DNA of 59,600 nt from the NCBI RefSeq assembly GCF_013299175.1, contig NZ_JAAFKF010000009.1, forward strand, positions 1 to 59,600, in the 5' to 3' direction. The notes beneath the pieces were generated by a model, which saw only the letters and a program-made list of their open reading frames with translations, was not told where the DNA came from and ran no database searches. This document shows, in pieces, positions 20,503 to 27,682 of the stretch. The translations under genes were made by a program, and so were the position numbers. This stretch comes from Sphaerotilus sp. (GTDB lineage: Bacteria; Pseudomonadota; Gammaproteobacteria; Burkholderiales; Burkholderiaceae_C). How positions within the stretch are numbered: position 1 is the first letter of the stretch; the number at the start of each line of letters is the position of its first letter.

Positions 20503-21573
20503 ATGCGCATCGGCCTCCTCACCGGCGGTGGCGACTGCCCCGGCCTGAACGCGGTGATCCGCGCTGTCACCAAGTCGCTGATCCGGCAGTGCGGCGCCGA
20601 GGTGATCGGCATCGAGGACGGCTTTCTCGGCCTGATCGAGCGCCGCGTCCGCCCGCTCGGCTGGGACGACGTGAGCGGCATCCTCGCCATGGGCGGCACC
20701 ATCCTGGGCACCAGCAACACCGCCAGCCCCTTCGCGTGGCACGGCGCGGACGTGTCTGCGGAGGTCATCGCCTACCAGCGCGCACTCGGGCTGGACGCGC
20801 TGGTGACGATCGGCGGCGACGGCACGATGACGATGGCCGCACGGCTCGGCGCGGCGGGCGGGGTGCCGATGGTGGGCGTGCCCAAGACGATCGACAACGA
20901 CATCGCCGGCTGCGAGCGCAGTTTCGGCTTCGACACGGCGGTGGCCACCGTGACCGACGCGCTGGAGCGGGTGCAGACCACCGGCCAGAGCCACGGCCGC
21001 GTGATGATTGTCGAGACGATGGGGCGCTACGCGGGCTGGATCGCACTGGAGGCGGGCATCGCGGGGGCGGCGGACGTGATCCTGCTGCCCGAGATCGGCT
21101 ACGACGTGGCGCACATCGCCGAGGTCTGCCGCGCGCGCCACGCCCGCCGACGTGCCACGCTGATCTGCATCGCCGAAGGCGCGAAGCCGGTGGGCGGCGC
21201 GATGACGGTCGAGCGCACCGTCGAAGGCAGCCCCGACCCGATCCGCCTCGGCGGCGTCGCCCACGCGCTGCGGGCGCAGTTGCAGCCGCTGCTGGCCTGT
21301 GAGGTGCGGGCGACGGTGCTGGGCCATGTGCAGCGGGGTGGCAGTCCGACGCCGTTCGACCGCGTGCTGGCGACGCAGTACGGCAACGAGGCGGCGCGGC
21401 TGCTGCGGCGTGGGGACTTCGGGCGGATGGTGACGCTGCAGGGCGGGTGCCTGGGGAGCGTGGCGCTGGAGTCGGTGGCGGGGGTGAACCGGTGTGTGCC
21501 GGGGGACCATGCGCTGTTGGGTTGTGCGCGGGAGATTGGTGTTTGTCTTGGGGACAGGGATCCGGCCCGATAA
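20503..21573 (+). CDS. 6-phosphofructokinase, mixed-type (group III)
   Basis: Phosphofructokinase of 356 residues converting fructose 6-phosphate to the 1,6-bisphosphate. It starts MRIGLLTGGGDCPGLNAVIR. At the phosphoryl-donor site it has G104-G-D-G107 (ATP-like, not GGDD), while the catalytic loop reads P127-K-T-I-D-N-D with the lysine found in PPi-linked and mixed enzymes rather than the glycine of E. coli PfkA. This combination matches the long ATP-using group III enzymes. The donor cannot be proven from sequence. Confidence 0.88.
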   Translation: MRIGLLTGGGDCPGLNAVIRAVTKSLIRQCGAEVIGIEDGFLGLIERRVRPLGWDDVSGILAMGGTILGTSNTASPFAWHGADVSAEVIAYQRALGLDALVTIGGDGTMTMAARLGAAGGVPMVGVPKTIDNDIAGCERSFGFDTAVATVTDALERVQTTGQSHGRVMIVETMGRYAGWIALEAGIAGAADVILLPEIGYDVAHIAEVCRARHARRRATLICIAEGAKPVGGAMTVERTVEGSPDPIRLGGVAHALRAQLQPLLACEVRATVLGHVQRGGSPTPFDRVLATQYGNEAARLLRRGDFGRMVTLQGGCLGSVALESVAGVNRCVPGDHALLGCAREIGVCLGDRDPAR

Positions 21574-21604
21574 TCGATAAATTCCTGATCGGTAATTTTG
21601 ACCC

Positions 21605-22785
21605 GGACGAAGCGACAAGCCCCGGGGTTCAGCCCGGGGTCGAGCGTTCAAGCCGGAACGGCTTGTCAAGCGACATGTATGGAAATACAGTTGTCGGATG
21701 GAAGCCGTGAAGACCCTCAAGCTACGGATCAAGGACAAGCACGCGGGCGTGCTGTCCTTGATGGCGCGCGAGGTCAATCAGGTGTGGAACTACTGTAACG
21801 AGACCAGTTCGCGGGCGATCCGCGAGCGCGGAAAGTGGCTGAGCGGGTTCGACCTGCAGAAGCTCACGGCGGGGTACTCGAAGTGCGAGGGCGTGCGGAT
21901 CGGTAGCGCCACGGTGCAACTGGTGTGCGAGGAGTACGCCACCCGGCGCAAGCAGTTCAAGAAAGCCCGGCTCAATTGGCGCGTGTCGAACGCGAAGGCG
22001 GCGAAGTATTCGCTGGGCTGGGTGCCGTTCAAGGCGGGCGGCGCGAAGTACAAGGCCGGGCAGATCGCTTTTCTCGGGCACAGGTTCAGTCTGTGGGACA
22101 GCTACGGGCTGAGCCGGTTCGATCTGCGCGCAGGATCGTTCTCGCAGGACGCGCGCGGCCGGTGGTACCTGAACGTGTGCGTCAAGGTGGACGTGCTGAA
22201 GTCGGCTGGCACTGGGCTGATCGGTATCGACCTCGGCCTGAAGACTGCAGCGACGTGCTCGGACGGCGAAGAGCTGGCGTCCGGCCTGTACCGCAAGCAT
22301 GAGGGCGCGCTGGGGATCGCCCAGCGAGCCGGGAAGAAGGACCGGGTGCGCGCGATCCACGCGAAGATCGCCAACACGCGCAAGGACGCGATGCACAAGT
22401 TCAGCACCGGGCTGGTCGAGCGCAACGCGGCGATCTTCGTCGGGAACGTGCAGGCGAAAGCGATGGTGAAGACTCGGATGGCGAAATCCACGCTGGACGC
22501 CGGGTGGTCGATGATGAAGACGATGCTGGAATACAAGAGCCATCAGGCCGGCATCGTGTTCGAGGAGGTGAATGAAGCCTACACAACCCAGACCTGTTCG
22601 CGCTGCGGGGGCATACCCGCCAGCAGTCCGAAAGGTAGGACAGGTCTGCGAATGAGGCGATGGACATGCTGCGATTGCGGAGCGGAACACCACCGCGACG
22701 TGAACGCCGCCAGGAACATCGCCGCGCGCGGACATGCGCGTCTCGCAGGAGGAATCCCCGTCCTTTAGGGCGGGGAGGATGTCAA
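21605..22785 (+). mobile_element. IS200/IS605-group element carrying only tnpB
   Basis: The element has a single tnpB gene and no TnpA transposase. On the left are two hairpins: CCCCGGG/CCCGGGG (21620-21639) and AGCCG/CGGCT (21651-21663). On the right the characteristic hairpin CCCCGTCC-TTTA-GGGCGGGG (22756-22775) contains the tnpB stop codon and is followed by AGGATGTCAAG. Exact ends are uncertain. The right end abuts the last codon of the convergent mutarotase gene, and the left end begins soon after the pfk stop. Confidence 0.75.
21698..22768 (+). CDS. tnpB: TnpB family RNA-guided nuclease with altered RuvC-II site
   Basis: A 356-residue TnpB. RuvC-I is intact with D178 in LIGIDLGLKTAAT. 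The C-terminal zinc ribbon (CSRCGG ... CCDCG) and RuvC-III D334 in HHRDVNAARN are present. At the RuvC-II position, where most TnpBs have a glutamate (consensus like ExLxVxxM), this protein reads FVG249NVQAKAM, so the acid is missing. A glutamate at 293 in EEVNEAYTTQTC, where many relatives have proline, may substitute. The reading frame is otherwise undamaged. The guide-RNA scaffold is expected to overlap the 3' end and right-end hairpin. Confidence 0.88.
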   Translation: MEAVKTLKLRIKDKHAGVLSLMAREVNQVWNYCNETSSRAIRERGKWLSGFDLQKLTAGYSKCEGVRIGSATVQLVCEEYATRRKQFKKARLNWRVSNAKAAKYSLGWVPFKAGGAKYKAGQIAFLGHRFSLWDSYGLSRFDLRAGSFSQDARGRWYLNVCVKVDVLKSAGTGLIGIDLGLKTAATCSDGEELASGLYRKHEGALGIAQRAGKKDRVRAIHAKIANTRKDAMHKFSTGLVERNAAIFVGNVQAKAMVKTRMAKSTLDAGWSMMKTMLEYKSHQAGIVFEEVNEAYTTQTCSRCGGIPASSPKGRTGLRMRRWTCCDCGAEHHRDVNAARNIAARGHARLAGGIPVL

Positions 22786-22787
22786 GC

Positions 22788-23663
22788 TCAGTCCGCGATC
22801 ACCAGCGTCTGCATCGCAGCCCACTCCTGCCCACCGGCCAGCCGCACCCGGTCGCCGATCTGTGCCGCCTCGACGCACAGCATCTGCAGCCAGTCGTCGT
22901 CCGGCATGTCCGGCAGCGCGGCGCATTTCTCCGGCCCCGGGTTCCACACCACCACGTCATCGAACCCATGCGACTGGATCAGCAGCCGCCGCCCCGTCTC
23001 GCGCAGCGTCAGCTCCTTCGGCGCGTTCCAGTAGATGCGGTCGATTTCCTGCGCGATCGTGACCACGTCGATCCACTGCTGGCGCGGCTGGTCGAGCACG
23101 GCGTCGTGGTAGTTCTGGTCGAGCAGCCCTTCCAACTGCGCGTGGCGCACGTCGCCGCAGCCGAGGTAGGTGTGCAGCGCAGCCTGGAACTCGAATGCCG
23201 CCTCGCCCGTGTTGAGCACCGCCAGCTCCATCTCCAGCCGCCGGTCATCGACGCTGACGGTCAGCTCCAGCGTGAAGGCGTGCGGCCAGATCGCGCGGGT
23301 GGCCTCGTCATCGCTCAGGGTCAGCACCGCGAAGGCGTGTTCGCCGCGGACCTCGGCCACCTGCACCTGCCACGCCCGGTTGCGGGCGAAGCCGTGCTTG
23401 GGCAGCGGGCCTTGCTGGTTGAACTGCGGAAAGATCACCGGCACGCCGCCGCGCACCGCTGCCCCGACACCGAACGTCGTCTCGGACGACAGGTAGAGCT
23501 GTTCCTCGTGACCCGCCGGAATCCACGACACGACGTGCGCACCGTGCAGCAGGATGGTGGCCTGCGCACCATTGGGCGAGCGCAGTTGGACAGCGGGCTG
23601 ACCGCCGAACGAGATCGGCCCGGTGGGGTAGAGGGCGCGGGGCTGGTCGTGTGCGTCGGTCAT
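22788..23663 (-). CDS. D-hexose-6-phosphate mutarotase (YeaD-type)
   Basis: A galactose-mutarotase-fold protein, 291 residues, that interconverts alpha and beta anomers of hexose 6-phosphates. Visible motifs are LLHGAHVVSWIPAG, GGVPVIFPQFNQQGPLPKHGFARNRAW with the active-site histidine, and VVWNPGPEKCAALPDMPDDDW followed by CVEAA. The ATG at 23663 has GAAGGA nine bases upstream and is preferred over a GTG at 23684 that overlaps the hemL stop. Its stop sits two bases from the TnpB element. Confidence 0.9.
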   Translation of the reverse strand: MTDAHDQPRALYPTGPISFGGQPAVQLRSPNGAQATILLHGAHVVSWIPAGHEEQLYLSSETTFGVGAAVRGGVPVIFPQFNQQGPLPKHGFARNRAWQVQVAEVRGEHAFAVLTLSDDEATRAIWPHAFTLELTVSVDDRRLEMELAVLNTGEAAFEFQAALHTYLGCGDVRHAQLEGLLDQNYHDAVLDQPRQQWIDVVTIAQEIDRIYWNAPKELTLRETGRRLLIQSHGFDDVVVWNPGPEKCAALPDMPDDDWLQMLCVEAAQIGDRVRLAGGQEWAAMQTLVIAD

Positions 23664-23680
23664 GGCGGGTGTTCCTTCGC

Positions 23681-24973
23681 TCACAAGCTGCGCAGCACGT
23701 CAGCGGCGACGGCGACCGTCTCGGCGATGTCGGCGTCGGTGTGCGCGGCGCTGACGAAGCCGGCTTCATACAGCGCCGGGGCGATGTAGACGCCGCGGTC
23801 GAGCAGGCCGTGGAAGAAGCGGTTGAAGCGCGGCTGGTCGGTGGTCATCACGGTGGTGTAGTTCTGCGGCAGCTCGGGCATGAAGAAGAAGCCGAACATG
23901 CCACCTTGGCTGTCCACCGAGAACGGCACGCCGGCCGCATCCGCCGCGCCCTTCAAACCGTCCACGAGCATTCGGGTCTTGCGCGAGAGGTCGTCGAAGA
24001 AGCCCGGCTTGCGGATCTCGCGCAGCGTCGCCAGACCGCAGGCGGTGGCGACCGGGTTGCCGCTGAGCGTGCCGGCCTGGTAGACGGTGCCGAGCGGGGC
24101 GAGGTGTTCCATGATCCGGCGCGAGCTGGCGAACGCGGCCAGCGGCATGCCCCCGCCGATCACCTTGCCGAACACGCTGATGTCCGGCGCGAAACCGGGG
24201 ATCGCTTCGGCGTACAGGCTCTGCGCACTGCCGAGGGCGACGCGGAAGCCGGTCATCACCTCGTCGAACACGAACAGCGCACCGTGCTGGTCACACAGTT
24301 CGCGGATGCGCTTGACGAACGGCACCTGCGCCCGCACGAAGTTCATGTTGCCCGCGATCGGCTCGATCATCACGCAGGCGAGTTCCGGGCCGTGCAGGCG
24401 GAAGGCTTCTTCGATCTGTTCGAGGTTGTTGTATTCGAGGACCAGCGTGTGCTGCACGACTTCCGGGGGCACGCCCGCCGAGGTCGGGTTGCCGAACGTG
24501 GCCAGCCCGGAGCCGGCTTTGACCAGCAGCGCGTCGGCGTGGCCGTGGTAGCAGCCTTCGAACTTGATGAACTTCGACCGCCCCGTGGCGCCACGCGCCA
24601 GCCGGATCGCGGTCATCGCGGCTTCGGTGCCGGAGCTGACGAGGCGGATCTGCTCGGCGCTCGGCACCAGCGACAGGATCTCCTCGGCCAGCTCGACCTC
24701 GCGCTCGGTCGGGGCGCCGAAGCTGAAGCCCTCGGTCGCCGCCTGCTGGACCGCCGCGAGCACCGCCGGGTGGCCGTGGCCCAGGATCATCGGACCCCAC
24801 GAGCCGATGTAGTCGATGAACCGCTTGCCTTCGGCGTCCCACATGTAGGGGCCTTGGGCGCGGGCGATGAAACGCGGGGTGCCGCCCACCGCACGGAAAG
24901 CGCGCACGGGAGAATTCACGCCGCCCGGAATCACCTTCCGGGCACGTTCGAACAACTGGTCGTTGGTGGTCAT
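23681..24973 (-). CDS. hemL: Glutamate-1-semialdehyde 2,1-aminomutase
   Basis: PLP enzyme of 430 residues that makes 5-aminolevulinate in the C5 route to tetrapyrroles. The cofactor lysine is K270 in [18 protein letters not shown], with D237 in FDEVMTGFR and GSSGTE-type phosphate contacts ([14 protein letters not shown]). The ATG at 24973 gives [22 protein letters not shown], the standard start. It is followed closely by the mutarotase gene. Confidence 0.97.
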   Translation of the reverse strand: MTTNDQLFERARKVIPGGVNSPVRAFRAVGGTPRFIARAQGPYMWDAEGKRFIDYIGSWGPMILGHGHPAVLAAVQQAATEGFSFGAPTEREVELAEEILSLVPSAEQIRLVSSGTEAAMTAIRLARGATGRSKFIKFEGCYHGHADALLVKAGSGLATFGNPTSAGVPPEVVQHTLVLEYNNLEQIEEAFRLHGPELACVMIEPIAGNMNFVRAQVPFVKRIRELCDQHGALFVFDEVMTGFRVALGSAQSLYAEAIPGFAPDISVFGKVIGGGMPLAAFASSRRIMEHLAPLGTVYQAGTLSGNPVATACGLATLREIRKPGFFDDLSRKTRMLVDGLKGAADAAGVPFSVDSQGGMFGFFFMPELPQNYTTVMTTDQPRFNRFFHGLLDRGVYIAPALYEAGFVSAAHTDADIAETVAVAADVLRSL

Positions 24974-25007
24974 CGGTCTCGCGCCGGGCGGACCGGCGCC
25001 GGGTTGG

Positions 25008-25943
25008 TCAGTGGATGCTGCGCGGCTTGGTCGGCGAGTCGATGTCGGCGGACATGGCATCGATGATGTCCTCGCCGTCTTCGTCCTCGTCGTCCGGGGG
25101 GATGGCCCAGAAGAAGCGGTCGGGCACGACGTTGCCCATGCCCGGACGGAAGCCGGAATCCAGCGACTGGTCGAGGAAGGCCAGCGCCTCGGAGACGGCG
25201 ATGTGCAGCTCCTGCCCGGTGGCCATCAGCGCGGCGATCGAGGCCGAGAGCGTGTCGCCGGCGCCGATGAACGTGGTCTCGAACCGCTCGAACTTCTCGC
25301 CCGTGATGGCGCCTTGCGGCGACGAGAGCACGTTGTCCACCTGGTTGTTGGGCAACTGCAGGCCGGTGACGAGGACGTACTGCGTGCCATGCTTGCCGGC
25401 GGCGACCGCGAGTTCGCGGGCCGACGGCGGGCGTTCGGAGTCCCAGTCGGGCAGCAGGAAGTCGGTGAGCGTCTTCTGGTTGCCGATCAGCACCAGCGTC
25501 TGCGGCAGCACGAGTTCGCGCAGGGCCTCGTGGTAGGACGTGGCCTCGTCCTCGTCGTCCATCCAGGACAGCGTGGGCAGGTAGGTCACCAGCGGCACGT
25601 CCGGGTAGTCGGACAGCACCTCGGCCACGGCGCTGACGTTGTCGGCGTTGCCCAGAAAGCCGACCTTCCAGGCGGAGATGGTCACGTCTTCCAGGACGCT
25701 GCGGGCCTGCTCGACGACGGTTTCGGGGTCGAGCGGGGTGTGCTCGAAGATCTCGGCCGTGTCGCGCATGACGATGGTGGAGATCACGGGCAGGGCGTGT
25801 GCGCCCATGGCGGCGATGGTGGCGATGTCGCCAGCGACACCGCCAGCGCCGGTGGCGTCGCTGGCATTGAAGCTCATCACGCAAGCCGGGGCCGGCAGAT
25901 CCTGCGGGTCGTCACTGACGATGTCGGTTGCGTTGGGGTTCAT
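25008..25943 (-). CDS. thiD: Hydroxymethylpyrimidine/phosphomethylpyrimidine kinase
   Basis: Ribokinase-fold kinase of 311 residues that phosphorylates HMP and HMP-P for thiamine synthesis. The N-terminal [26 protein letters not shown] and the C-terminal [19 protein letters not shown] anion-hole block are clear. An acidic tail ([19 protein letters not shown]) is unusual. The ATG at 25943 was preferred over an in-frame TTG three codons upstream. It is divergent from the rubredoxin gene. Pyridoxal-kinase activity is an alternative within the same fold. Confidence 0.88.
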   Translation of the reverse strand: MNPNATDIVSDDPQDLPAPACVMSFNASDATGAGGVAGDIATIAAMGAHALPVISTIVMRDTAEIFEHTPLDPETVVEQARSVLEDVTISAWKVGFLGNADNVSAVAEVLSDYPDVPLVTYLPTLSWMDDEDEATSYHEALRELVLPQTLVLIGNQKTLTDFLLPDWDSERPPSARELAVAAGKHGTQYVLVTGLQLPNNQVDNVLSSPQGAITGEKFERFETTFIGAGDTLSASIAALMATGQELHIAVSEALAFLDQSLDSGFRPGMGNVVPDRFFWAIPPDDEDEDGEDIIDAMSADIDSPTKPRSIH

Positions 25944-25969
25944 CCGGGGCAATTGTTGTCAAGGGTTCC

Positions 25970-26019
25970 GACTGTTCTCGGACTGTTCTTGTCCTGCGGG
26001 CAAGGCCAGTGGCTACAAT
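25970..26019 (+). promoter_or_regulatory. Promoter and 11-bp-spaced direct repeat upstream of rubredoxin
   Basis: A TACAAT -10-like hexamer (26014-26019) is preceded by TTGTCC (25989-25994) at 19 bases. Just upstream, GACTGTTCT occurs twice (25970-25978 and 25981-25989) at an 11-base period, one helical turn. Downstream, TTGTC/GACAA forms a small inverted repeat (26022-26038). The arrangement suggests a regulated promoter for rubredoxin and possibly the pil genes; the regulator is unknown. Confidence 0.45.
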
Positions 26020-26052
26020 CTTTGTCCATTGTAGACAAGCTGAACACACGCC

Positions 26053-26226
26053 GTGAGCCCTTCGAAAACCTGGATGTGTCTGATCTGTGGGTGGATCTAT
26101 GACGAAGCGACCGGCGATCCGGAGCATGGCCTCGCACCGGGCACGGCCTGGGGGGATGTTCCAATGAACTGGGTCTGCCCGGAATGCGCCGCCCGCAAGG
26201 AAGATTTCGAGATGGTCCAAATCTGA
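26053..26226 (+). CDS. Rubredoxin
   Basis: A 57-residue one-electron carrier with an Fe(Cys)4 centre. The ligands are C9 and C12 (CLICG) and C42 and C45 (CPECA), with the family motifs GWIYDEATGDPEHG and WVCPECAARKEDFE. The likely start is the GTG at 26053, because the residues KTW ahead of MCLIC are usual in relatives; an internal ATG at 26074 would remove them. It precedes pilG by 12 bases and so may be co-transcribed with the chemosensory genes. Its redox partner is not in the window. Confidence 0.93.
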   Translation: MSPSKTWMCLICGWIYDEATGDPEHGLAPGTAWGDVPMNWVCPECAARKEDFEMVQI

Positions 26227-26238
26227 TCGAGCACTGTC

Positions 26239-26664
26239 GTGGAACACCTGCCTGACACCCCCACTTCCGGACGTTCCGAACGCGAGCGCCCGGTCACGCG
26301 TGTGCTGGTGATCGACGACAGCAACACCATCCGCCGCAGCGCCGAGATCTTCCTGAAGCAGGGCGGCTGCGAGGTCGTGCTGGCCGAGGACGGCTTCGAC
26401 GCGCTGGCCAAGGTCAGCGACCACCGCCCGGACCTGATCTTCTGCGACATCTTGATGCCGCGGCTCGACGGCTACCAGACCTGCGCCATCCTCAAGCGCA
26501 ACCCCGAGTTCGCCAACGTGCCGGTCATCATGCTGTCGTCCAAGGACGGGCTGTTCGACAAGGCCCGCGGGCGCATGGTCGGCTCGGAAGACTACCTGAC
26601 CAAGCCCTTCACCAAGGACCAGTTGCTCCAGGCGGTGCAGTTGCACTGTCGGGTGGTGTCCTGA
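26239..26664 (+). CDS. pilG: Response regulator PilG (twitching motility)
   Basis: Single-domain CheY-like receiver, 141 residues including an N-terminal extension of about 20 residues. The acidic pocket is D26/D27, the phosphorylated aspartate D70 (DLIFCDILMPRLDGYQ), and the conserved lysine K122 (YLTKPF). In Pseudomonas PilG acts on pilus extension through the Chp system. The order pilG-pilH-pilI-pilJ-chpA here supports the name. It starts with GTG. Confidence 0.9.
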   Translation: MEHLPDTPTSGRSERERPVTRVLVIDDSNTIRRSAEIFLKQGGCEVVLAEDGFDALAKVSDHRPDLIFCDILMPRLDGYQTCAILKRNPEFANVPVIMLSSKDGLFDKARGRMVGSEDYLTKPFTKDQLLQAVQLHCRVVS

Positions 26665-26729
26665 TGGGCGTTGGCCGGACCAGCCCGCGCTGAGTCCGGT
26701 TGCGACGACCCGCACCCCAACGACCCGCC

Positions 26730-27095
26730 ATGCCGATACACAACATCCTGTTGGTGGACGACTCCCGGACCGAACTGCATGTCCTGACCGACCTGCTGGT
26801 GCGCCAGGGTTTCCGTGTCCGCACGGCCGAGAACGGCGACGAGGCCCTGCGCCGCATCGCCGAGGAAAAGCCCGACCTGATCCTCATGGACGTGGTGATG
26901 CCCGGCCAGAACGGCTTCCAGCTCACCCGCACCATCACCCGCGATCCGCGCTACGCCGATGTGCCGGTGATCATGTGCACCAGCAAGAGCCAGGAGACCG
27001 ACAAGGTCTGGGGCATGCGCCAGGGCGCACGGGATTACGTGGTCAAGCCCGTCAACCCCGACGAGCTGGTCCAGAAGATCCGGGCCTTCGGCTGA
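26730..27095 (+). CDS. pilH: Response regulator PilH (twitching motility)
   Basis: CheY-like receiver of 121 residues. D10/D11, D54 (LILMDVVMPGQNGFQ) and K106 (YVVKPVNP) form the phosphorylation site. PilH partners PilG, often as a phosphate sink or retraction-side output. The start ATG (MPIHNILLVDDS) lies 65 bases after pilG. Confidence 0.9.
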   Translation: MPIHNILLVDDSRTELHVLTDLLVRQGFRVRTAENGDEALRRIAEEKPDLILMDVVMPGQNGFQLTRTITRDPRYADVPVIMCTSKSQETDKVWGMRQGARDYVVKPVNPDELVQKIRAFG

Positions 27096-27129
27096 ACGCC
27101 GCGCCGAACGTCCACCACCAGGAGCCCTC

Positions 27130-27660
27130 ATGGCCAACAAGGAAGCACTGAGGGAGTTGCAGGGTCGGCTGGCCGAGCGGCTGCAGGAAGTGCGCAGCAT
27201 CGAGCACACGGTGGGCTGGCTGGCGGTCGAGTGCGCCGGACACGCCTTCCTGTTTCCGCTGGCCGAAGCGGGCGAGATTTTCCAGCCGGGGTCGCTGCTG
27301 AGCGTGCCGCACACCGAGCCGTGGTTCCTCGGGGTGGCGAATCTGCGTGGGGCGCTGACGGGGGTGGTGGACCTGGCCGGATTTCTGGGCTTGCGGGAAC
27401 GGATCCCGGCCGCGGTGCGCGAGCAGGCGCGGGTCGTGGCCTTCAATCCGGCGCTGGAGCTGAACGCGGCGCTGCTGATCGACAAACTGGCCGGGCTGCG
27501 CCACGCCGACCAGATGACCCCGGTGGCAGCGGACGGCCAGCCGCAACCGGATTTCGCCGGCGGGCGCTGGCTCGACACTTCCGGGCGGCTCTGGCAGGAG
27601 CTGCGTTTGTCGATGCTGCCGCGCGACGCCCGTTTCCTGCGCATCATCGGCGTGGACTGA
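27130..27660 (+). CDS. pilI: CheW-like scaffold PilI
   Basis: CheW-domain protein of 176 residues that couples receptor PilJ to the kinase. Visible are VGWLAVECAGHAFLFPLAEAGEIF, LLSVPHTEPWFLGVANLRGALTGVVDLAGFLG and the C-terminal RFLRIIGVD. A GGAG ribosome-binding site precedes ATG 27130. It sits between pilH and pilJ. Confidence 0.92.
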   Translation: MANKEALRELQGRLAERLQEVRSIEHTVGWLAVECAGHAFLFPLAEAGEIFQPGSLLSVPHTEPWFLGVANLRGALTGVVDLAGFLGLRERIPAAVREQARVVAFNPALELNAALLIDKLAGLRHADQMTPVAADGQPQPDFAGGRWLDTSGRLWQELRLSMLPRDARFLRIIGVD

Positions 27661-27682
27661 CAGCGTGAAAGACGAGGCGGGG

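Noticed and set aside
21605..22785. A complete autonomous IS605 element
   Set aside because: No TnpA (Y1 HUH transposase) gene is present on either side, so the element could move only with TnpA supplied in trans.
26239..27095. PilG and PilH as a recent tandem duplication
   Set aside because: The two receivers differ widely outside the phosphorylation motifs and match the two distinct members of the known Pil-Chp order.
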